Positions 37,427-50,744 of a stretch of DNA of 64,000 bases are shown in pieces. The notes under the pieces are model-generated. The model saw nothing but the letters and a program-made list of their open reading frames with translations. It searched no databases and had not been told where the DNA came from. Numbering within the stretch: the stretch's first letter is position 1; each line of letters starts with the position of its first letter. Source of the DNA: Euonymus europaeus. Lineage: Eukaryota; Streptophyta; Magnoliopsida; Celastrales; Celastraceae. The translations under genes were made by a program, and so were the position numbers. The stretch spans positions 13,085,001-13,149,000 of the forward strand of contig OY756966.1 in assembly GCA_963580455.1 (NCBI GenBank), read 5' to 3'.

Positions 37427-37746
37427 GCATCGAAATAATCTCTGAAGCTTATACTCGTAAAATTTGACATATGAGAACAATAGAAATTGTACACCGAGCA
37501 ACTTTGATGGTCCGGAGTTGCTCAACTCTCTCTATGGAGGAGCTTTTAACGGTTTTGTCCATTTGTCATAGAGAAAAGGTTTTTTGGCATCGAAATAATG
37601 TAGGAAGCTTATACTCGAAAAATTTTACATAGAAGAACAATTAAAAGTCTATTCCGAGGAACTTTGATGGTCCGAAGTTGCACAACTCTCTCTATGGAGG
37701 AGCTTTTAACGGTTTTGTCCATTTGTCATAAAAAGTTGGTGTTTTG

Positions 37747-38546
37747 GCATCGAAATAATGTAGGAAGCTTATAGTCATAAAATTTGACATAGATGAACAA
37801 TAAAAAGTGTACATCGAGCAACTTTGATGGTCCGAAGTTGCTCAACTCTCTCTATGGAGGAGCTCTTAACGGTTTTGTCTATTTGTCATAGAAAGTTGGT
37901 GTTTTGGTATCGAAATAATCTCTAAAGCTTATACTCGTAAAATTTGACATATGAGAACAATAAACATTATACACCGAGCAACGTTGATGGTCCGAAGTTG
38001 CTCAACTCTCTTTATGGAGGAGCTTTTAACGGTTTTGTCCATTTGTCATAGAAAGTTGGTGTTTTGGCATCGAAATAATGTAGGAATCTTATACTCATAA
38101 AATTTGACATATAAGAACAATAGAAATTGTACACCGAGCAACTTTAATGGTCCGAAGTTGCTCAACTCTCTCTATGGAGGAGCTTTTAACGGTTTTGTCC
38201 ATTTGTCATAGAAAGTTGGTGTTTTGGCATCGAAATAATGTAGGAAGCTTATAGTCGTAAAATTTGACATAGAGGAATAATAAAAAGTGTACATCGAGCA
38301 ACTTTGATGGTCCGAAGTTGCTCAAATCTCTCTATGGAGGAGCTCTTAACGGTTTTGTCTATTTGTCATAGAAAGTTGGTGTTTTGGCATCGAAATAATC
38401 TCTGAAGCTTATACTCGTAAAATTTGATATATGAGAACAATAAATATTATACACCGAGGAACTTCGATGGTCCGAAGTTGCTCAACTCTCTTTATGGAGG
38501 AGCTTTAAACGGTTTTGTCCATTTGTCATGAAAAGTTGGTGTTTTG
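37747..38546. repeat. Five-monomer cassette K (800 bp), copy 1
   Basis: Five monomers in fixed order: AGTCATAAA/CATAGATGAAC/GTACATC; GGTATCG/CTCTAAAGC/AAACATTATAC; ACTCATAAA/CATATAAG/GTACAC; AGTCGTAAA/GAGGAATAAT/CTCAAATC; CTCTG/GATATATGAG/AAATATTATAC/GAGGAACTTC. The same cassette is found at 40,947, 45,586 and 50,745, and its last two monomers recur before the 39-bp insertions further right. It is a reliable landmark for the 37-54 kb domain. Confidence 0.85.
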
Positions 38547-39215
38547 GCATCGAAATAATGTAGGAAGTTTATACTCGTAAAATTTGACATAGAAGAACAA
38601 TAAAAAGTCTATCCCGAGCAACATTGATAGTCCGAAGTTGCTCAACACTCTCTATGGAGGAGCTTTTAACATTTTTGTCTATTTGTCATAGAAAGTTGGT
38701 GTTTTGGCATCGAAATAATGTAGGAAGCTTATACTCGTAAAATTTGACATAGAAGAACAACTAAAATTCTATCCCGAGCAACTTTGATAGTCCGAAGTTG
38801 CTCAACTCTCTCTATGGAGGAGCTTTTAACGGTTTTGTCCATTTGTCAAAGAAAGTTGGTGTTTTGGCATCGAAATAATCTAGGAAGCTTATACTCATAA
38901 AATTTGACATATAAGAACAATAGAAATTGTACACCGAGCAACTTTGATGGTTCGAAGTTGCTCAACTCTTTCTATGGAGGAGCCTTTAACATTTTTGTCC
39001 ATTTGTCATAGAAAGTTTGTGTTTTGGACTCGAAATAATCTATGAAGCTTATACTCGTAAAATTTGACATAGAAGAACAACTAAAATTCTATCCCGACTA
39101 ACTTTGATAGTCCGAAGTTGCTCAACTCTCTCTATGGAGGAGCTGTTAACGGTTTTGTCCATTTGTCAAAGAAAGTTGGTGTTTTGGCATCGAAATAATC
39201 TAGGAAGCTTATACT
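37771..39215. repeat. Nine-monomer duplication, left copy (3,200-bp spacing)
   Basis: Contains most of cassette K copy 1 and the next four monomers (CATAGAAG with CTCAACACTC and TTTTAACATTTTTG; CAACTAAAATTC; ACTCATAAA/CATATAAG; GGACTCG/CTATG/CCCGACTAAC). It corresponds to 40,971-42,415. It ends where the left copy goes to ACTCGTAAA/CATAGAAG and the right copy to ACTCATAAA/CATATAAG, near 39,216. Confidence 0.75.
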
Positions 39216-39689
39216 CGTAAAATTTGACATAGAAGAACAACTAAAAGTCTATTCCGAGCAACCTTGATAGTCGGAAGTTGATCAACTCTCTTAATGGAGG
39301 AGCTTTTAACGGTTTTGTCTATTTGTCATAGAAAGTTGGTGTTTTGGCATCGAATTAATGTAGGAAGCTTATACTCGTAAAATTTGACATTGAAGAACAA
39401 TTAAAAGTCTATCCCGAGCAACTTTGATAGTCCGAAGTTGCTCAACTCTCTCTATGGAGGAGCTTTTAACGGTTTTGTCTATTTCTCATAGAAAGTTGGT
39501 GTTTTGGCATCGAAATAATCGAGGAAGCATATACTCATAAAATTTGACATATAAGAACAATAGAAATTGTACACCGAGCAACTTTGATGGTTCGAAGTTG
39601 CTCAACTCTCTCTATGAAGGAGCCTTTAACGTTTTTGTCCATTTGTCATAGAAAGTTGGTGTTTTGGACTCGAAATAATCTATGAAGCT

Positions 39690-40945
39690 TATACTCGTAA
39701 AATTTGACATAGAAGAACAACTAAAATTCTATCCCGACTAACTTTGATAGTCCGAAGTTGCTCAACTCTCTCTATGGAGGAGCTGTTAACGGTTTTGTCC
39801 ATTTGTCAAAGAAAGTTGGTGTTTTGGCATCGAAATAATCTAGGAAGCTTATACTCGTAAAATTTGACATAGAAGAACAACTAAAAGTCTATTCCGAGCA
39901 ACCTTGATAGTCCGAAGTTGCTCAACTCTCTCAATGGAGGAGCTTTTAACGGTTTTGTCTATTTGTCATAGAAAGTTGGTGTTTTGGCATCGAATTAATG
40001 TAGGAAGCTTATACTCGTAAAATTTGACATAGAAGAACAATTAAAAGTCTATCCCGAGCAACTTTGATAGTCCGAAGTTGCTCAACTCTCTCTATGGAGG
40101 AGCTTTTAACGGTTTTGTCTATTTCTCATAGAAAGTTGGTGTTTTGGCATCGAAATAATGTAGGAAGCTTATACTCATAAAATTTGACTTAGAAGAACAA
40201 TAAAAAGTGTACATCGAGCAACTGTCACAGTCCGAAGTTGCTCAACTCTCTCTATGGAGGAGCTTTTAACGGGTTTGTTCATTTGTCATAGAAAGTTGGT
40301 GTTTTGGCATCGAAATAATGTAGGAAGCATATACTCGTAAAATTTGACGTAGAAGAACAATAAAAAGTCTATCCCGAACAACTTTGATAGTCCGAAGTTG
40401 TTCAACCCTCTCTATGGAGGAGCTTTTAACGGTTTTGTCTATTTGTCATAGAAAGTTGGTGTTTTGGCATCAAAATAATGTAGGAAGCTTATACTCGTAA
40501 AATTTGACATAGCAGAACAATAAAAAGTCTATCCCGAGCAACTTTCACAGTCCGAAGTTGCTCAACTCTCTCTATGGAGGAGCTTTTAATGGTTTTGTCC
40601 ATTTGTCAAAGAAAGTTGGTGTTTTGGCATCGAAATAATCTCTGAAGCTTATACTCGTAAAATTTGACATATGAGAACAATAGAAATTGTACACCGAACA
40701 ACTTTGATGGTCCAGAGTTGCTCAACTCTCTCTATGGAGGAGCTTTTAACGGTTTTGTCCATTTGTCAAAGAAAAATGGTGTTTTGGCATCGAAATAATG
40801 TAGGAAGCTTATACGCGTAAAATTTGACATAGAAGAACATTTAAAAGTCTATTCCGAGCAACTACGATAGTCCAAAATTGCTCAACTCTCTCTATGGAGG
40901 AGCTTTTAACGTTTTTGTCCATTTGTCATAGAAAGTTGGTTTTTT
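39690..40945. repeat. Eight-monomer duplication, left copy (4,480-bp spacing)
   Basis: Corresponds to 44,170-45,424. The order is CAACTAAAATTC; CAACTAAAAG/GAGCAACCTTG; GAATTAATG/TATCCC/TTTCTCATAG; ACTCATAAA/GACTTAGAAG/GTACATC; CCCGAACAAC/AGTTGTTCAACCC; CATAGCAG; CTCTG/CATATGAG/CCGAACAAC; ACGCG/ACATTTAAAAG/GCAACTACG. The order is that of the seven-monomer HOR at 34-37 kb, so this is a sister copy of that unit. Confidence 0.75.
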
Positions 40946-40946
40946 G

Positions 40947-41746
40947 GCATCGAAATAATGTAGGAAGCTTATAGTCATAAAATTTGACATAGATGAACAA
41001 TAAAAAGTGTACATCGAGCAACTTTGATGGTCCGAAGTTGCTCAACTCTCTCTATGGAGGAGCTCTTAACGGTTTTGTCTATTTGTCATAGAAAGTTGGT
41101 GTTTTGGTATCGAAATAATCTCTAAAGCTTATACTCGTAAAATTTGACATATGAGAACAATAAACATTATACACCGAGCAACGTTGATGGTCCGAAGTTG
41201 CTCAACTCTCTTTATGGAGGAGCTTTTAACGGTTTTGTCCATTTGTCATAGAAAGTTGGTGTTTTGGCATCGAAATAATGTAGAAAGCTTATACTCATAA
41301 AATTTGACATATAAGAACAATAGAAATTGTACACCGAGCAACTTTAATGGTCCGAAGTTGCTCAACTCTCTCTATGGAGGAGCTTTTAACGGTTTTGTCC
41401 ATTTGTCATAGAAAGTTGGTGTTTTGGCATCGAAATAATGTAGGAAGCTTATAGTCGTAAAATTTGACATAGAGGAATAATAAAAAGTGTACATCGAGCA
41501 TCTTTGATGGTCCGAAGTTGCTCAAATCTCTCTATGGAGGAGCTCTTAACGGTTTTGTCTATTTCTCATAGAAAATTGGTGTTTTGGCATCGAAATAATC
41601 TCTGAAGCTTATACTCGTAAAATTTGATATATGAGAACAATAAATATTATACACCGAGGAACTTCGATGGTCCGAAGTTGCTCAACTCTCTTTATGGAGG
41701 AGCATTAAACGGTTTTGTCCATTTGTCATAAAAAGTTGGTGTTTTG
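40947..41746. repeat. Five-monomer cassette K, copy 2
   Basis: Same order as copy 1, exactly 3,200 bp (20 monomers) later. Small differences: GTAGAAAGC near 41,280, GAGCATCTTTG near 41,497, TTTCTCATAGAAAATTGG near 41,560 and AGCATTAAACGG near 41,701. It belongs to a longer shared segment of about 1,445 bp, 37,771-39,215 with 40,971-42,415. Confidence 0.85.
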
Positions 41747-41974
41747 GCATCGAAATAATGTAGGAAGCTTATACTCGTAAAATTTGACATAGAAGAACAA
41801 TAAAAAGTCTATCCCGAGCAACTTTGATAGTCCGAAGTTGCTCAACACTCTCTATGGAGGAGCTTTTAAGATTTTTGTCTATTTGTCATAGAAAGTTGGT
41901 GTTTTGGCATCGAAATAATGTAGGAAGCTTATACTCGTAAAATTTGACATAGAAGAACAACTAAAATTCTATCC

Positions 41975-43705
41975 CGAGCAACTTTGATAGTCCGAAGTTG
42001 CTCAACTCTCTCTATGGAGGAGCTTTTAACGGTTTTGTCCATTTGTCAAAGAAAGTTGGTGTTTTGGCATCGAAATAATCTAGGAAGCTTATACTCATAA
42101 AATTTGACATATAAGAACAATAGAAATTGTACACCGAGCAACTTTGATGGTTCGAAGTTGCTCAACTCTCTCTATGGAGGAGCCTTTAACGTTTTTGTCC
42201 ATTTGTCATAGAAAGTTGGTGTTTTGGACTCGAAATAATCTATGAAGCTTATACTCGTAAAATTTGACATAGAAGAACAACTAAAATTCTATCCCGACTA
42301 ACTTTGATAGTCCGAAGTTGCTCAACTCTCTCTATGGAGGAGCTTTTAACGGTTTTCTCCATTTGTCAAAGAAAGTTGGTGTTTTGGCATCGAAATAATC
42401 TAGGAAGCTTATACTCATAAAATTTGACATATAAGAACAATAGAAATTGTACACCGAGCAACTTTGATGGTTCGAAGTTGCTCAACTCTCTCTATGGAGG
42501 AGCCTTTAACGGTTTTGTCTATTTGTCATAGAAAGTTGGTGTTTTGGCATCAAAATAATGTAGGAAGCTTATACTCGTAAAATTTGACATAGCAGAACAA
42601 TAAAAAGTCTATCCCGAGCAACTTTCACAGTCCGAAGTTGCTCAACTCTCTCTATGGAGGAGCTTTTAACGGTTTTGTCCATTTGTCAAAGAAAGTTGGT
42701 GTTTTGGCATCGAAATAATCTCTGAAGCTTATACTCGTAAAATTTGACATAGAACAACAATTAAAAGTCTATTCCGAGCAACTTTGATAGTCCGAAATTG
42801 CTCAACTCCCTCTATGGAGGAGCATTTAACGTTTTTGTGTATTTGTCATAGAAAGTTGGTGTTTTGGACTCGAAATAATCTATGAAGCTTATAGTCGTAA
42901 AATTTCACATAGAAGAACAATTAAAAGTCTATCCCGAGCAACTTTGATAGTACGAAGTTGCTCAACTCTCTCTGTAGAGGAGCTTTTAACGGTTTTGTCT
43001 ATTTGTCATAGAAAGTTGGTGTTTTGGCATCGAAATAAGGTAGGAAGCTTATACTCATAAAATTTGACATAGAAGAACAATAAAAAGTGTACATCGAGCA
43101 ACCTTCACAGTCCGAAGTTGCTCAATTCTCTCTATGGAGGAGCTTTTAACGGTTTTGTCCATTTGTCATAGAAAGTTGGTTTTTTGGCATCGAAATAATG
43201 TAGGAAGCTTATACTCATAAAATTTGACATAGAAGAATAATTAAAAGTCTATTCCGACAAACTTTGATAGTCTGAAGTTTCTCAACTCTCTCTATGGAGG
43301 AGCTTTTAACGGTTTTGTCTATTTGTCATAGAAAGTTGGTGTTTTGGCATCCAAATAATGTAGGAAGCTTATACTCGTAAAATTTGACATAGCAGAACAA
43401 TAAAAAGTCTATCCCGAGCAACTTTCACAGTCCGAAGTTGCTCAACTCTCTCTATGGAGGAGCTTTTAACGGTTTTGTCCATTTGTCAAAGAAAGTTGGT
43501 GTTTTGGCATCGAAATAATCTAGGAAGCTTATACTCATAAAATTTGACATATAAGAACAATAGAAATTGTACACCGAGCAACTTTGATGGTTCGAAGTTG
43601 CTCAACTCTCTCTATGGAGGAGCCTTTAACGTTTTTGTCCATTTGTCATAGAAAGTTGGTGTTTTGGACTCGAAATAATCTATGAAGCTTATACTCGTAA
43701 AATTT
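41975..43705. repeat. Eleven-monomer duplication, left copy (5,158-bp spacing)
   Basis: Corresponds to 47,133-48,863. Shared markers: CCCGACTAAC, GGTTTTCTCC/AGTTTTCTCC, CATAGAACAACAATT with CTCCCTCTATGG and AGCATTTAACG, AATAAGGTAGG, CTCAATTCTC, and TCCAAATAATG. Differences such as GATGGTTCG against GATGATTCG and CTGTAGAGG against CCGTAGAGG show it is not the youngest event. The spacing includes one 39-bp partial monomer. Confidence 0.75.
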
Positions 43706-45585
43706 GATATAGAAGAACAATTAAAAGTCTATCCCGAGCAACTTTAATAGTCCGAAGTTGCTCAACTCTCTCTATGGAGGAGCCTTTAACGGTTTTGTCC
43801 ATTTGTCATAGAAAGTTGGTGTTTTGGCATCGAAATAATGTAGGAAGCTTATACTCGTAAAATTTGACATAGAACAACAATTAAAAGTCTATTCCGAGCA
43901 ACTTTGATAGTCCGAAATTGCTCAACTCTCTCTATGGAGGAGCATTTAAGGTTTTTGTGTATTTGTCATAGAAAGTTGGTGTTTTGGCATCGAAATAATC
44001 TAGGAAGCTTATACTCGTAAAATTTGACATAGAAGAACAATAAAAAGTCTATCCCGAGCAACTTTGATAGTCCGAAGTTGCTCAACACTCTCTATGGAGG
44101 AGCTTTTAACATTTTTGTCTATTTGTCATAGAAAGTTGGTGTTTTGGCATCGAAATAATGTAGGAAGCTTATACTCGTAAAATTTGACATAGAAGAACAA
44201 CTAAAATTCTATCCCGAGCAACTTTGATAGTCCGAAGTTGCTCAACTCTCTCTATGGAGGAGCTTTTAACGGTTTTGTCCATTTGTCAAAGAAAGTTGGT
44301 GTTTTGGCATCGAAATAATCTAGGAAGCTTATACTCGTAAAATTTGACATAGAAGAACAACTAAAAGTCTATTCCGAGCAACCTTGATAGTCTGAAGTTG
44401 CTCAACTCTCTTAATGGAGGAGCTTTTAACGGTTTTGTCTATTTGTCATAGAAAGTTGGTGTTTTGGCATCGAATTAATGTAGGAAGCTTATACTCGTAA
44501 AATTTGACATAGAAGAACAATTAAAAGTCTATCCCGAGCAACTTTGATAGTCCGAAGTTGCTCAACTCTCTCTATGGAGGAGCTTTTAACGGTTTTGTCT
44601 ATTTCTCATAGAAAGTTGGTGTTTTGGCATCGAAATAATGTAGGAAGCTTATACTCATAAAATTTGACTTAGAAGAACAATAAAAAGTGTACATCGAGCA
44701 ACTTTCACAGTCCGAAGCTGCTCAACTCTCTCTATGGAGGAGCTTTTAACGGGTTTGTCCATTTGTCATAGAAAGTTGGTGTTTTGGCAACGAAATAATG
44801 TAGGAAGCATATACTCGTAAAATTTGACGTAGAAGAACAATAAAAAGTCTATCCCGAACAACTTTGATAGTCCGAAGTTGTTCAACCCTCTCTATGGAGG
44901 AGCTTTTAACGGTTTTGTCTATTTGTCATAGAAAGTTGGTGTTTTGGCATCAAAATAATGTAGGAAGCTTATACTCGTAAAATTTGACATAGCAGAACAA
45001 TAAAAAGTCTATCCCGAGCAACTTTCACAGTCCGAAGTTGCTCAACTCTCTCTTGGAGGAGCTTTTAACGGTTTTGTCCATTTGTCAAAGAAAGTTGGTG
45101 TTTTGGCATCGAAATAATCTCTGAAGCTTATACTCGTAAAATTTGACATATGAGAACAATAGAAATTGTACACCGAACAACTTTGATGGTCCGGAGTTGC
45201 TCAACTCTCTCTATGGAGGAGCTTTTAACGGTTTTGTCCATTTGTCAAAGAAAAATGGTGTTTTGGCATCGAAATAATGTAGGAAGCTTATACGCGTAAA
45301 ATTTGACATAGAAGAACATTTAAAAGTCTATTCCGAGCAACTACGATAGTCCAAAATTGCTCAACTCTCTCTATGGAGGAGCTTTTAACGTTTTTGTCCA
45401 TTTGTCATAGAAAGTTGGTTTTTTGGCATCGAAATAATGTAGGAAGCTTACACTCGAAAAATTTCACATAGAAGAACAATTAAAAGTCTATTCCGAGCAA
45501 CTTTGATGGTCCGAAGTTGCACAACTCTCTCTATGGAGGAGCTTTTAACGGTTTTGTCCATTTGTCATAAAAAGTTGGTGTTTTG

Positions 45586-46385
45586 GCATCGAAATAATGT
45601 AGGAAGCTTATAGTCATAAAATTTGACATAGATGAACAATAAAAAGTGTACATCGAGCAACTTTGATGGTCCGAAGTTGCTCAACTCTCTCTATGGAGGA
45701 GCTCTTAACGGTTTTGTCTATTTGTCATAGAAAGTGGGTGTTTTGGTATCGAAATAATCTCTAAAGCTTATACTCGTAAAATTTGACATATGAGAATAAT
45801 AAACATTATACACCGAGCAACGTTGCTGGTCCGAAGTTGCTCAACTCTCTTTATGGAGGAGCTTTTAACGGTTTTGTCCATTTGTCATAGAAAGATGGTG
45901 TTTTTGCATCGAAATAATGTAGGAAGCTTATACTCATAAAATTTGACATATAAGAACAATAGAAATTGTACACCGAGCAACTTTAATGGTCCGAAGTTGC
46001 TCAACTCTCTCTATGGAGGAGCTTTTAAGGGTTTTGTCCATTTGTCATAGAAAGTTGGTGTTTTGGCATCGAAATAATGTACGAAGCTTATAGTCGTAAA
46101 ATTTGACATAGAGGAATAATAAAAATTGTACATCGAGCAACTTTGATGGTCCGAAGTTGCTCAAATCTCTCTATGGAGGAGCTCTTAACGGTTTTGTCTA
46201 TTTGTCATAGAAAGTTGGTGTTTTGGCATCGAAATAATCTCTGAAGCTTATACTCGTAAAATTTGATATATGAGAACAATAAATATTATACACCGAGGAA
46301 CTTTGATGGTCCGAAGTTGCTCAACTCTCTTTATGGAGGAGCTTTAAACGGTTTTGTCCATTTGTCATAAAAAGTTGGTGTTTTG
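45586..46385. repeat. Five-monomer cassette K, copy 3
   Basis: Same order, 4,639 bp after copy 2 (29 monomers less the base lost in CTCTCTTGGAGG near 45,052). Private changes: AAAGTGGGTG near 45,731, GAGAATAATAAAC near 45,791, GTTGCTGGTCC near 45,823 and TTTTTGCATCG near 45,900. A 39-bp partial monomer follows shortly after at 46,656. Confidence 0.85.
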
Positions 46386-46655
46386 GCATCGAAATAATGT
46401 AGGAAGCTTATACTCGTAAAATTTGACATAGAAGAACAATAAAAAGTCTATCCCGAGCAACTTTGATAGTCCGAACTTGCTCAACTCTCTCTATGGAGGA
46501 GCTTTTAACGTTTTTGTCCATTTGTCATAGAAAGTTGGTTTTTGGGCATCGAAATAATGTAGGAAGCTTATACTCGAAAAATTTTACATAGAAGAACAAT
46601 TAAAAGTCTATTCAGAGCAACTTTGATGGTCCGAAGTTGCACAACTCTCTCTATG

Positions 46656-46694
46656 TCAACTTTGATAGTCTGTAGTTGCTCAACTCTCTCTATG
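46656..46694. repeat. 39-bp partial monomer, copy 1
   Basis: After ATGGTCCGAAGTTGCACAACTCTCTCTATG the array restarts at TCAACTTTGATAGTCTGTAG and runs again through CTCTCTATG before continuing with GAGGAGC. The result is an extra 39 bp holding a second copy of the right dyad arm. It shifts the 160-bp phase by 39 from here on. The junction has the direct repeat CTCTCTCTATG at each side, as left by a slipped or unequal exchange. Confidence 0.85.
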
Positions 46695-49600
46695 GAGGAG
46701 CTTTTCACGGTTTTGTCCATTTGTCATAGAAAGTTGGTGTTTTGGCATCGAAATAATGTAGGAAGCTTATACTCATAAAATTTGACATAGAAGAACAATA
46801 AAAAGTCTATCCCGAGCAATTTTGATAGTCCGAATTTGCTCAACTCTTTCTATGGTGGAGCTTTTAACGATTTTCTCTATTTGTCATAGAAAGTTGGTGT
46901 TTTGGCATCGAAATAATGTAGGAAGCTTATACTCGTAAAATTTGACATTGAAGAACAATAAAAAGTCTATCCCGAGCAACTTTGATAGTGCGAAGTTGCT
47001 CAACTCTCTCTATGGTGGAGCTTTTAACGGTTTTGTCCATTTGTCATAGAAAGTTGGTGTTTTGGCATCGAAATAATGTAGGAAGCTTATACTCGTAAAA
47101 TTTGACATAGAAGAACAATAAAAAGTCTATCCCGAGCAACTTTGATAGTCCGAAGTTGCTCAACTCTCTCTATGGAGGAGCTTTTAACGGTTTTGTCCAT
47201 TTGTCAAAGAAAGTTGGTGTTTTGGCATCGAAATAATCTAGGAAGCTTATACTCATAAAATTTGACATATAAGAACAATAGAAATTGTACACCGAGCAAC
47301 TTTGATGATTCGAAGTTGCTCAAGTCTCTCTATGGAGGAGCCTTTAACGTTTTTGTCCATTTGTCATAGAAAGTTGGTGTTTTGGACTCGAAATAATCTA
47401 TGAAGCTTATACTCGTAAAATTTGACATAGAAGAACAACTAAAATTCTATCCCGACTAACTTTGATAGTCCGAAGTTGCTCAACTCTCTCTATGGAGGAG
47501 CTTTTAAAAGTTTTCTCCATTTGTCAAAGAAAGTTGGTGTTTTGGCATCGAAATAATCTAGGAAGCTTATACTCATAAAATTTGACATATAAGAACAATA
47601 GAAATTGTACACCGAGCAACTTTGATGGTTCGAAGTTGCTCAACTCTCTCTATGGAGGAGCCTTTAACGGTTTTGTCTATTTGTCATAGAAAGTTGGTGT
47701 TTTGGCATCAAAATAATGTAGGAAGCTTATACTCGTAAAATTTGACATAGCAGAACAATAAAAAGTCTATCCCGAGCAACTTTCACAGTCCGAAGTTGCT
47801 CAACTCTCTCTATGGAGGAGCTTTTAACGGTTTTGTCCATTTGTCAAAGAAAGTTGGTGTTTTGGCATCGAAATAATCTCTGAAGCTTATACTCGTAAAA
47901 TTTGACATAGAACAACAATTAAAAGTCTATTCCGAGCAACTTTGATAGTCCGAAATTGCTCAACTCCCTCTATGGAGGAGCATTTAACGTTTTTGTGTAT
48001 TTGTCATAGAAAGTTGGTGTTTTGGACTCGAAATAATCTATGAAGCTTATAGTCGTAAAATTTGACATAGAAGAACAATTAAAAGTCTATCCCGAGCAAC
48101 TTTGATAGTCCGAAGTTGCTCAACTCTCTCCGTAGAGGAGCTTTTAACGGTTTTGTCTATTTGTCATAGAAAGTTGGTGTTTTGGCATCGAAATAAGGTA
48201 GGAAGCTTATAGTCATAAAATTTGACATAGAAGAACAATAAAAAGTGTACATCGAGCAACTTTCACAGTCCGAAGTTGCTCAATTCTCTCTATGGAGGAG
48301 ATTTTAACAGTTTTGTCCATTTGTCATAGAAAGTTGGTTTTTTGGCATCGAAATAATGTAGGAAGCTTATACTCATAAAATTTGACATAGAAGAACAATT
48401 AAAAGTCTATTCCGACCAACTTTGATAGTCCGAAGTTTCTCAACTCTCTCCATGGAGGAGCTTTTAACGGTTTTGTCTATTTGTCATAGAAAGTTGGTGT
48501 TTTGGCATCCAAATAATGTAGGAAGCTTATACTCGTAAAATTTGACATAGCAGAACAATAAAAAGTCTATCCCGAGCAACTTTCACAGTCCGAAGTTGCT
48601 CAACTCTCTCTATGGAGGAGCTTTTAACGGTTTTGTCCATTTGTCAAAGAAAGTTGGTGTTTTGGCATCGAAATAATCTAGGAAGCTTATACTCATAAAA
48701 TTTGACATATAAGAACAATAGAAATTGTACACCGAGCAACTTTGATGGTTCGAAGTTGCTCAACTCTCTCTATGGAGGAGCCTTTAACGTTTTTGTCCAT
48801 TTGTCATAGAAAGTTGGTGTTTTGGACTCGAAATAATCTATGAAGCTTATACTCGTAAAATTTGACATAGAAGAACAACTAAAATTCTATCCCGACTAAC
48901 TTTGATAGTCCGAAGTTGCTCAACTCTCTCTATGGAGGAGCTTTTAACGGTTTTGTCCATTTGTCAAAGAAAGTTGGTGTTTTGGCATCGAAATAATCTA
49001 GGAAGCTTATACTCATAAAATTTGACATATAAGAACAATAGAAATTGTACACCGAGCAACTTTGATGGTTCGAAGTTGCTCAACTCTCTCTATGGAGGAG
49101 CTTTTAACGTTTTTGTCCATTTGTCATAGAAAGTTGGTGTTTTGGACTCGAAATAATCTATGAAGCTTATACTCGTAAAATTTGACATAGAAGAACAATT
49201 AAAAGTCTATCCCGAGCAACTTTAATAGTCCGAAGTTGCTCAACTCTCTCTATGGAGGAGCCTTTAACGGTTTTGTCCATTTGTCATAGAAAGTTGGTAT
49301 TTTGGCATCGAAATAATGTAGGAAGCTTATACTCGTAAAATTTGACATAGAACAACAATTAAAAGTCTATTCCGAGCAACTTTGATAGTCCGAAATTGCT
49401 CAACTCTCTCTATGGAGGAGCATTTAAGGTTTTTGTGTATTTGTCATAGAAAGTTGGTGTTTTGGACTCGGATTAATCTATGAAGCTTATACTCGTAAAA
49501 TTTGACATAGAAGAACAATTAAAAGTCTATCCCGAGCAACTTTGATAGTCCGAAGTTCCTCAACTCTCTCTGTAGAGGAGCTTTTAACGGTTTTGTCTAT

Positions 49601-50744
49601 TTGTCATAGAAAGTTGGTGTTTTGGCATCGAAATAAGGTAGGAAGCTTATAGTCATAAAATTTGACATAGAAGAACAATAAAAAGTGTACATCGAGCAAC
49701 TTTCACAGTCCGAAGTTGCTCAACTCTCTCTATGGAGGAGCTTTTAACGGTTTTGTCCATTTGTCGTAGAAAGTTGGTTTTTTGGCATCGAAATAACGTA
49801 GGAAGCTTATACTCATAAAATTTGACATAGAAGAACAATTAAAAGTCTATTCCGACCAACTTTGATAGTGCGAAGTTTCTCAACTCTCTCTATGGGGGAG
49901 CTTTTAACGGTTTTGTCCATTTGTCATAGAAAGTTGGTGTTTTGGCATCGAAAAAATGTAGGAAGCTTATACTCGTAAAGTTTGACATAGAAGAACAATA
50001 AAAAGTCTATCCCGAACAACTTTGATAGTCCGAAGTTGCTCAACTCTCTCTATGGAGGAGCTTTTAACTGTTTTGTCTATTTGTCATAGAAAGTTGGTGT
50101 TTTGGCATCGAAATAATGTAGGAAGCTTATAATCGTAAAATTTGACATAGCAGAACAATAAAAAGTCTATCCTGAGCAACTTTCAAAGTCCGAAGTTGCT
50201 CAACTCTCTCTATGGAGGAGTTTTTAACGGTTTTGTCCATTTGTCAAAGAAAGTTGCTGTTTTGGCATCGAAATAATCTCTGAAGCTTATACTCACAAAA
50301 TTTGACATATGAGAACAATAGAAATTGTACAACGAGCAACTTTGATGGTCCGAAGTTGCTCAACTCTCTCTATGGAGGAGCTTTTAACGGTTTTGTCCAT
50401 TTGTCATAGAAAATTGGTGTTTTGGCATCGAAATAATGTAGGAAGCTTATACTCGTAAAATTTGACATAGAAGAACAATAAAAAGTCTATCCCGAGCAAC
50501 TTTGATAGTCCGAAGTTGCTCAGCTCTCTCTATGGAGGAGCTTTTAACGTTTTTGTCCATTTGTCATAGAAAGTTGGTTTTTTGGCATCGAAATAATGTA
50601 GGAAGCTTATACTCGAAAAATTTTATATAGAAGAACAATTAAAAGTCTATTCCGAGCAACTTTGATGGTCCGAAGTTGCACAACTCTCTCTATGGAGGAG
50701 CTTTTAACGGTTTTGTCCATTTGTCATAAAAAGTTGGTGTTTTG

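Noticed and set aside
46600..46700. Inversion or foreign insertion at the CTCTATGTCAACTTTG junction.
   Set aside because: The extra 39 bases are the same monomer segment in the same orientation (offset about 72-110), so it is a partial duplication.
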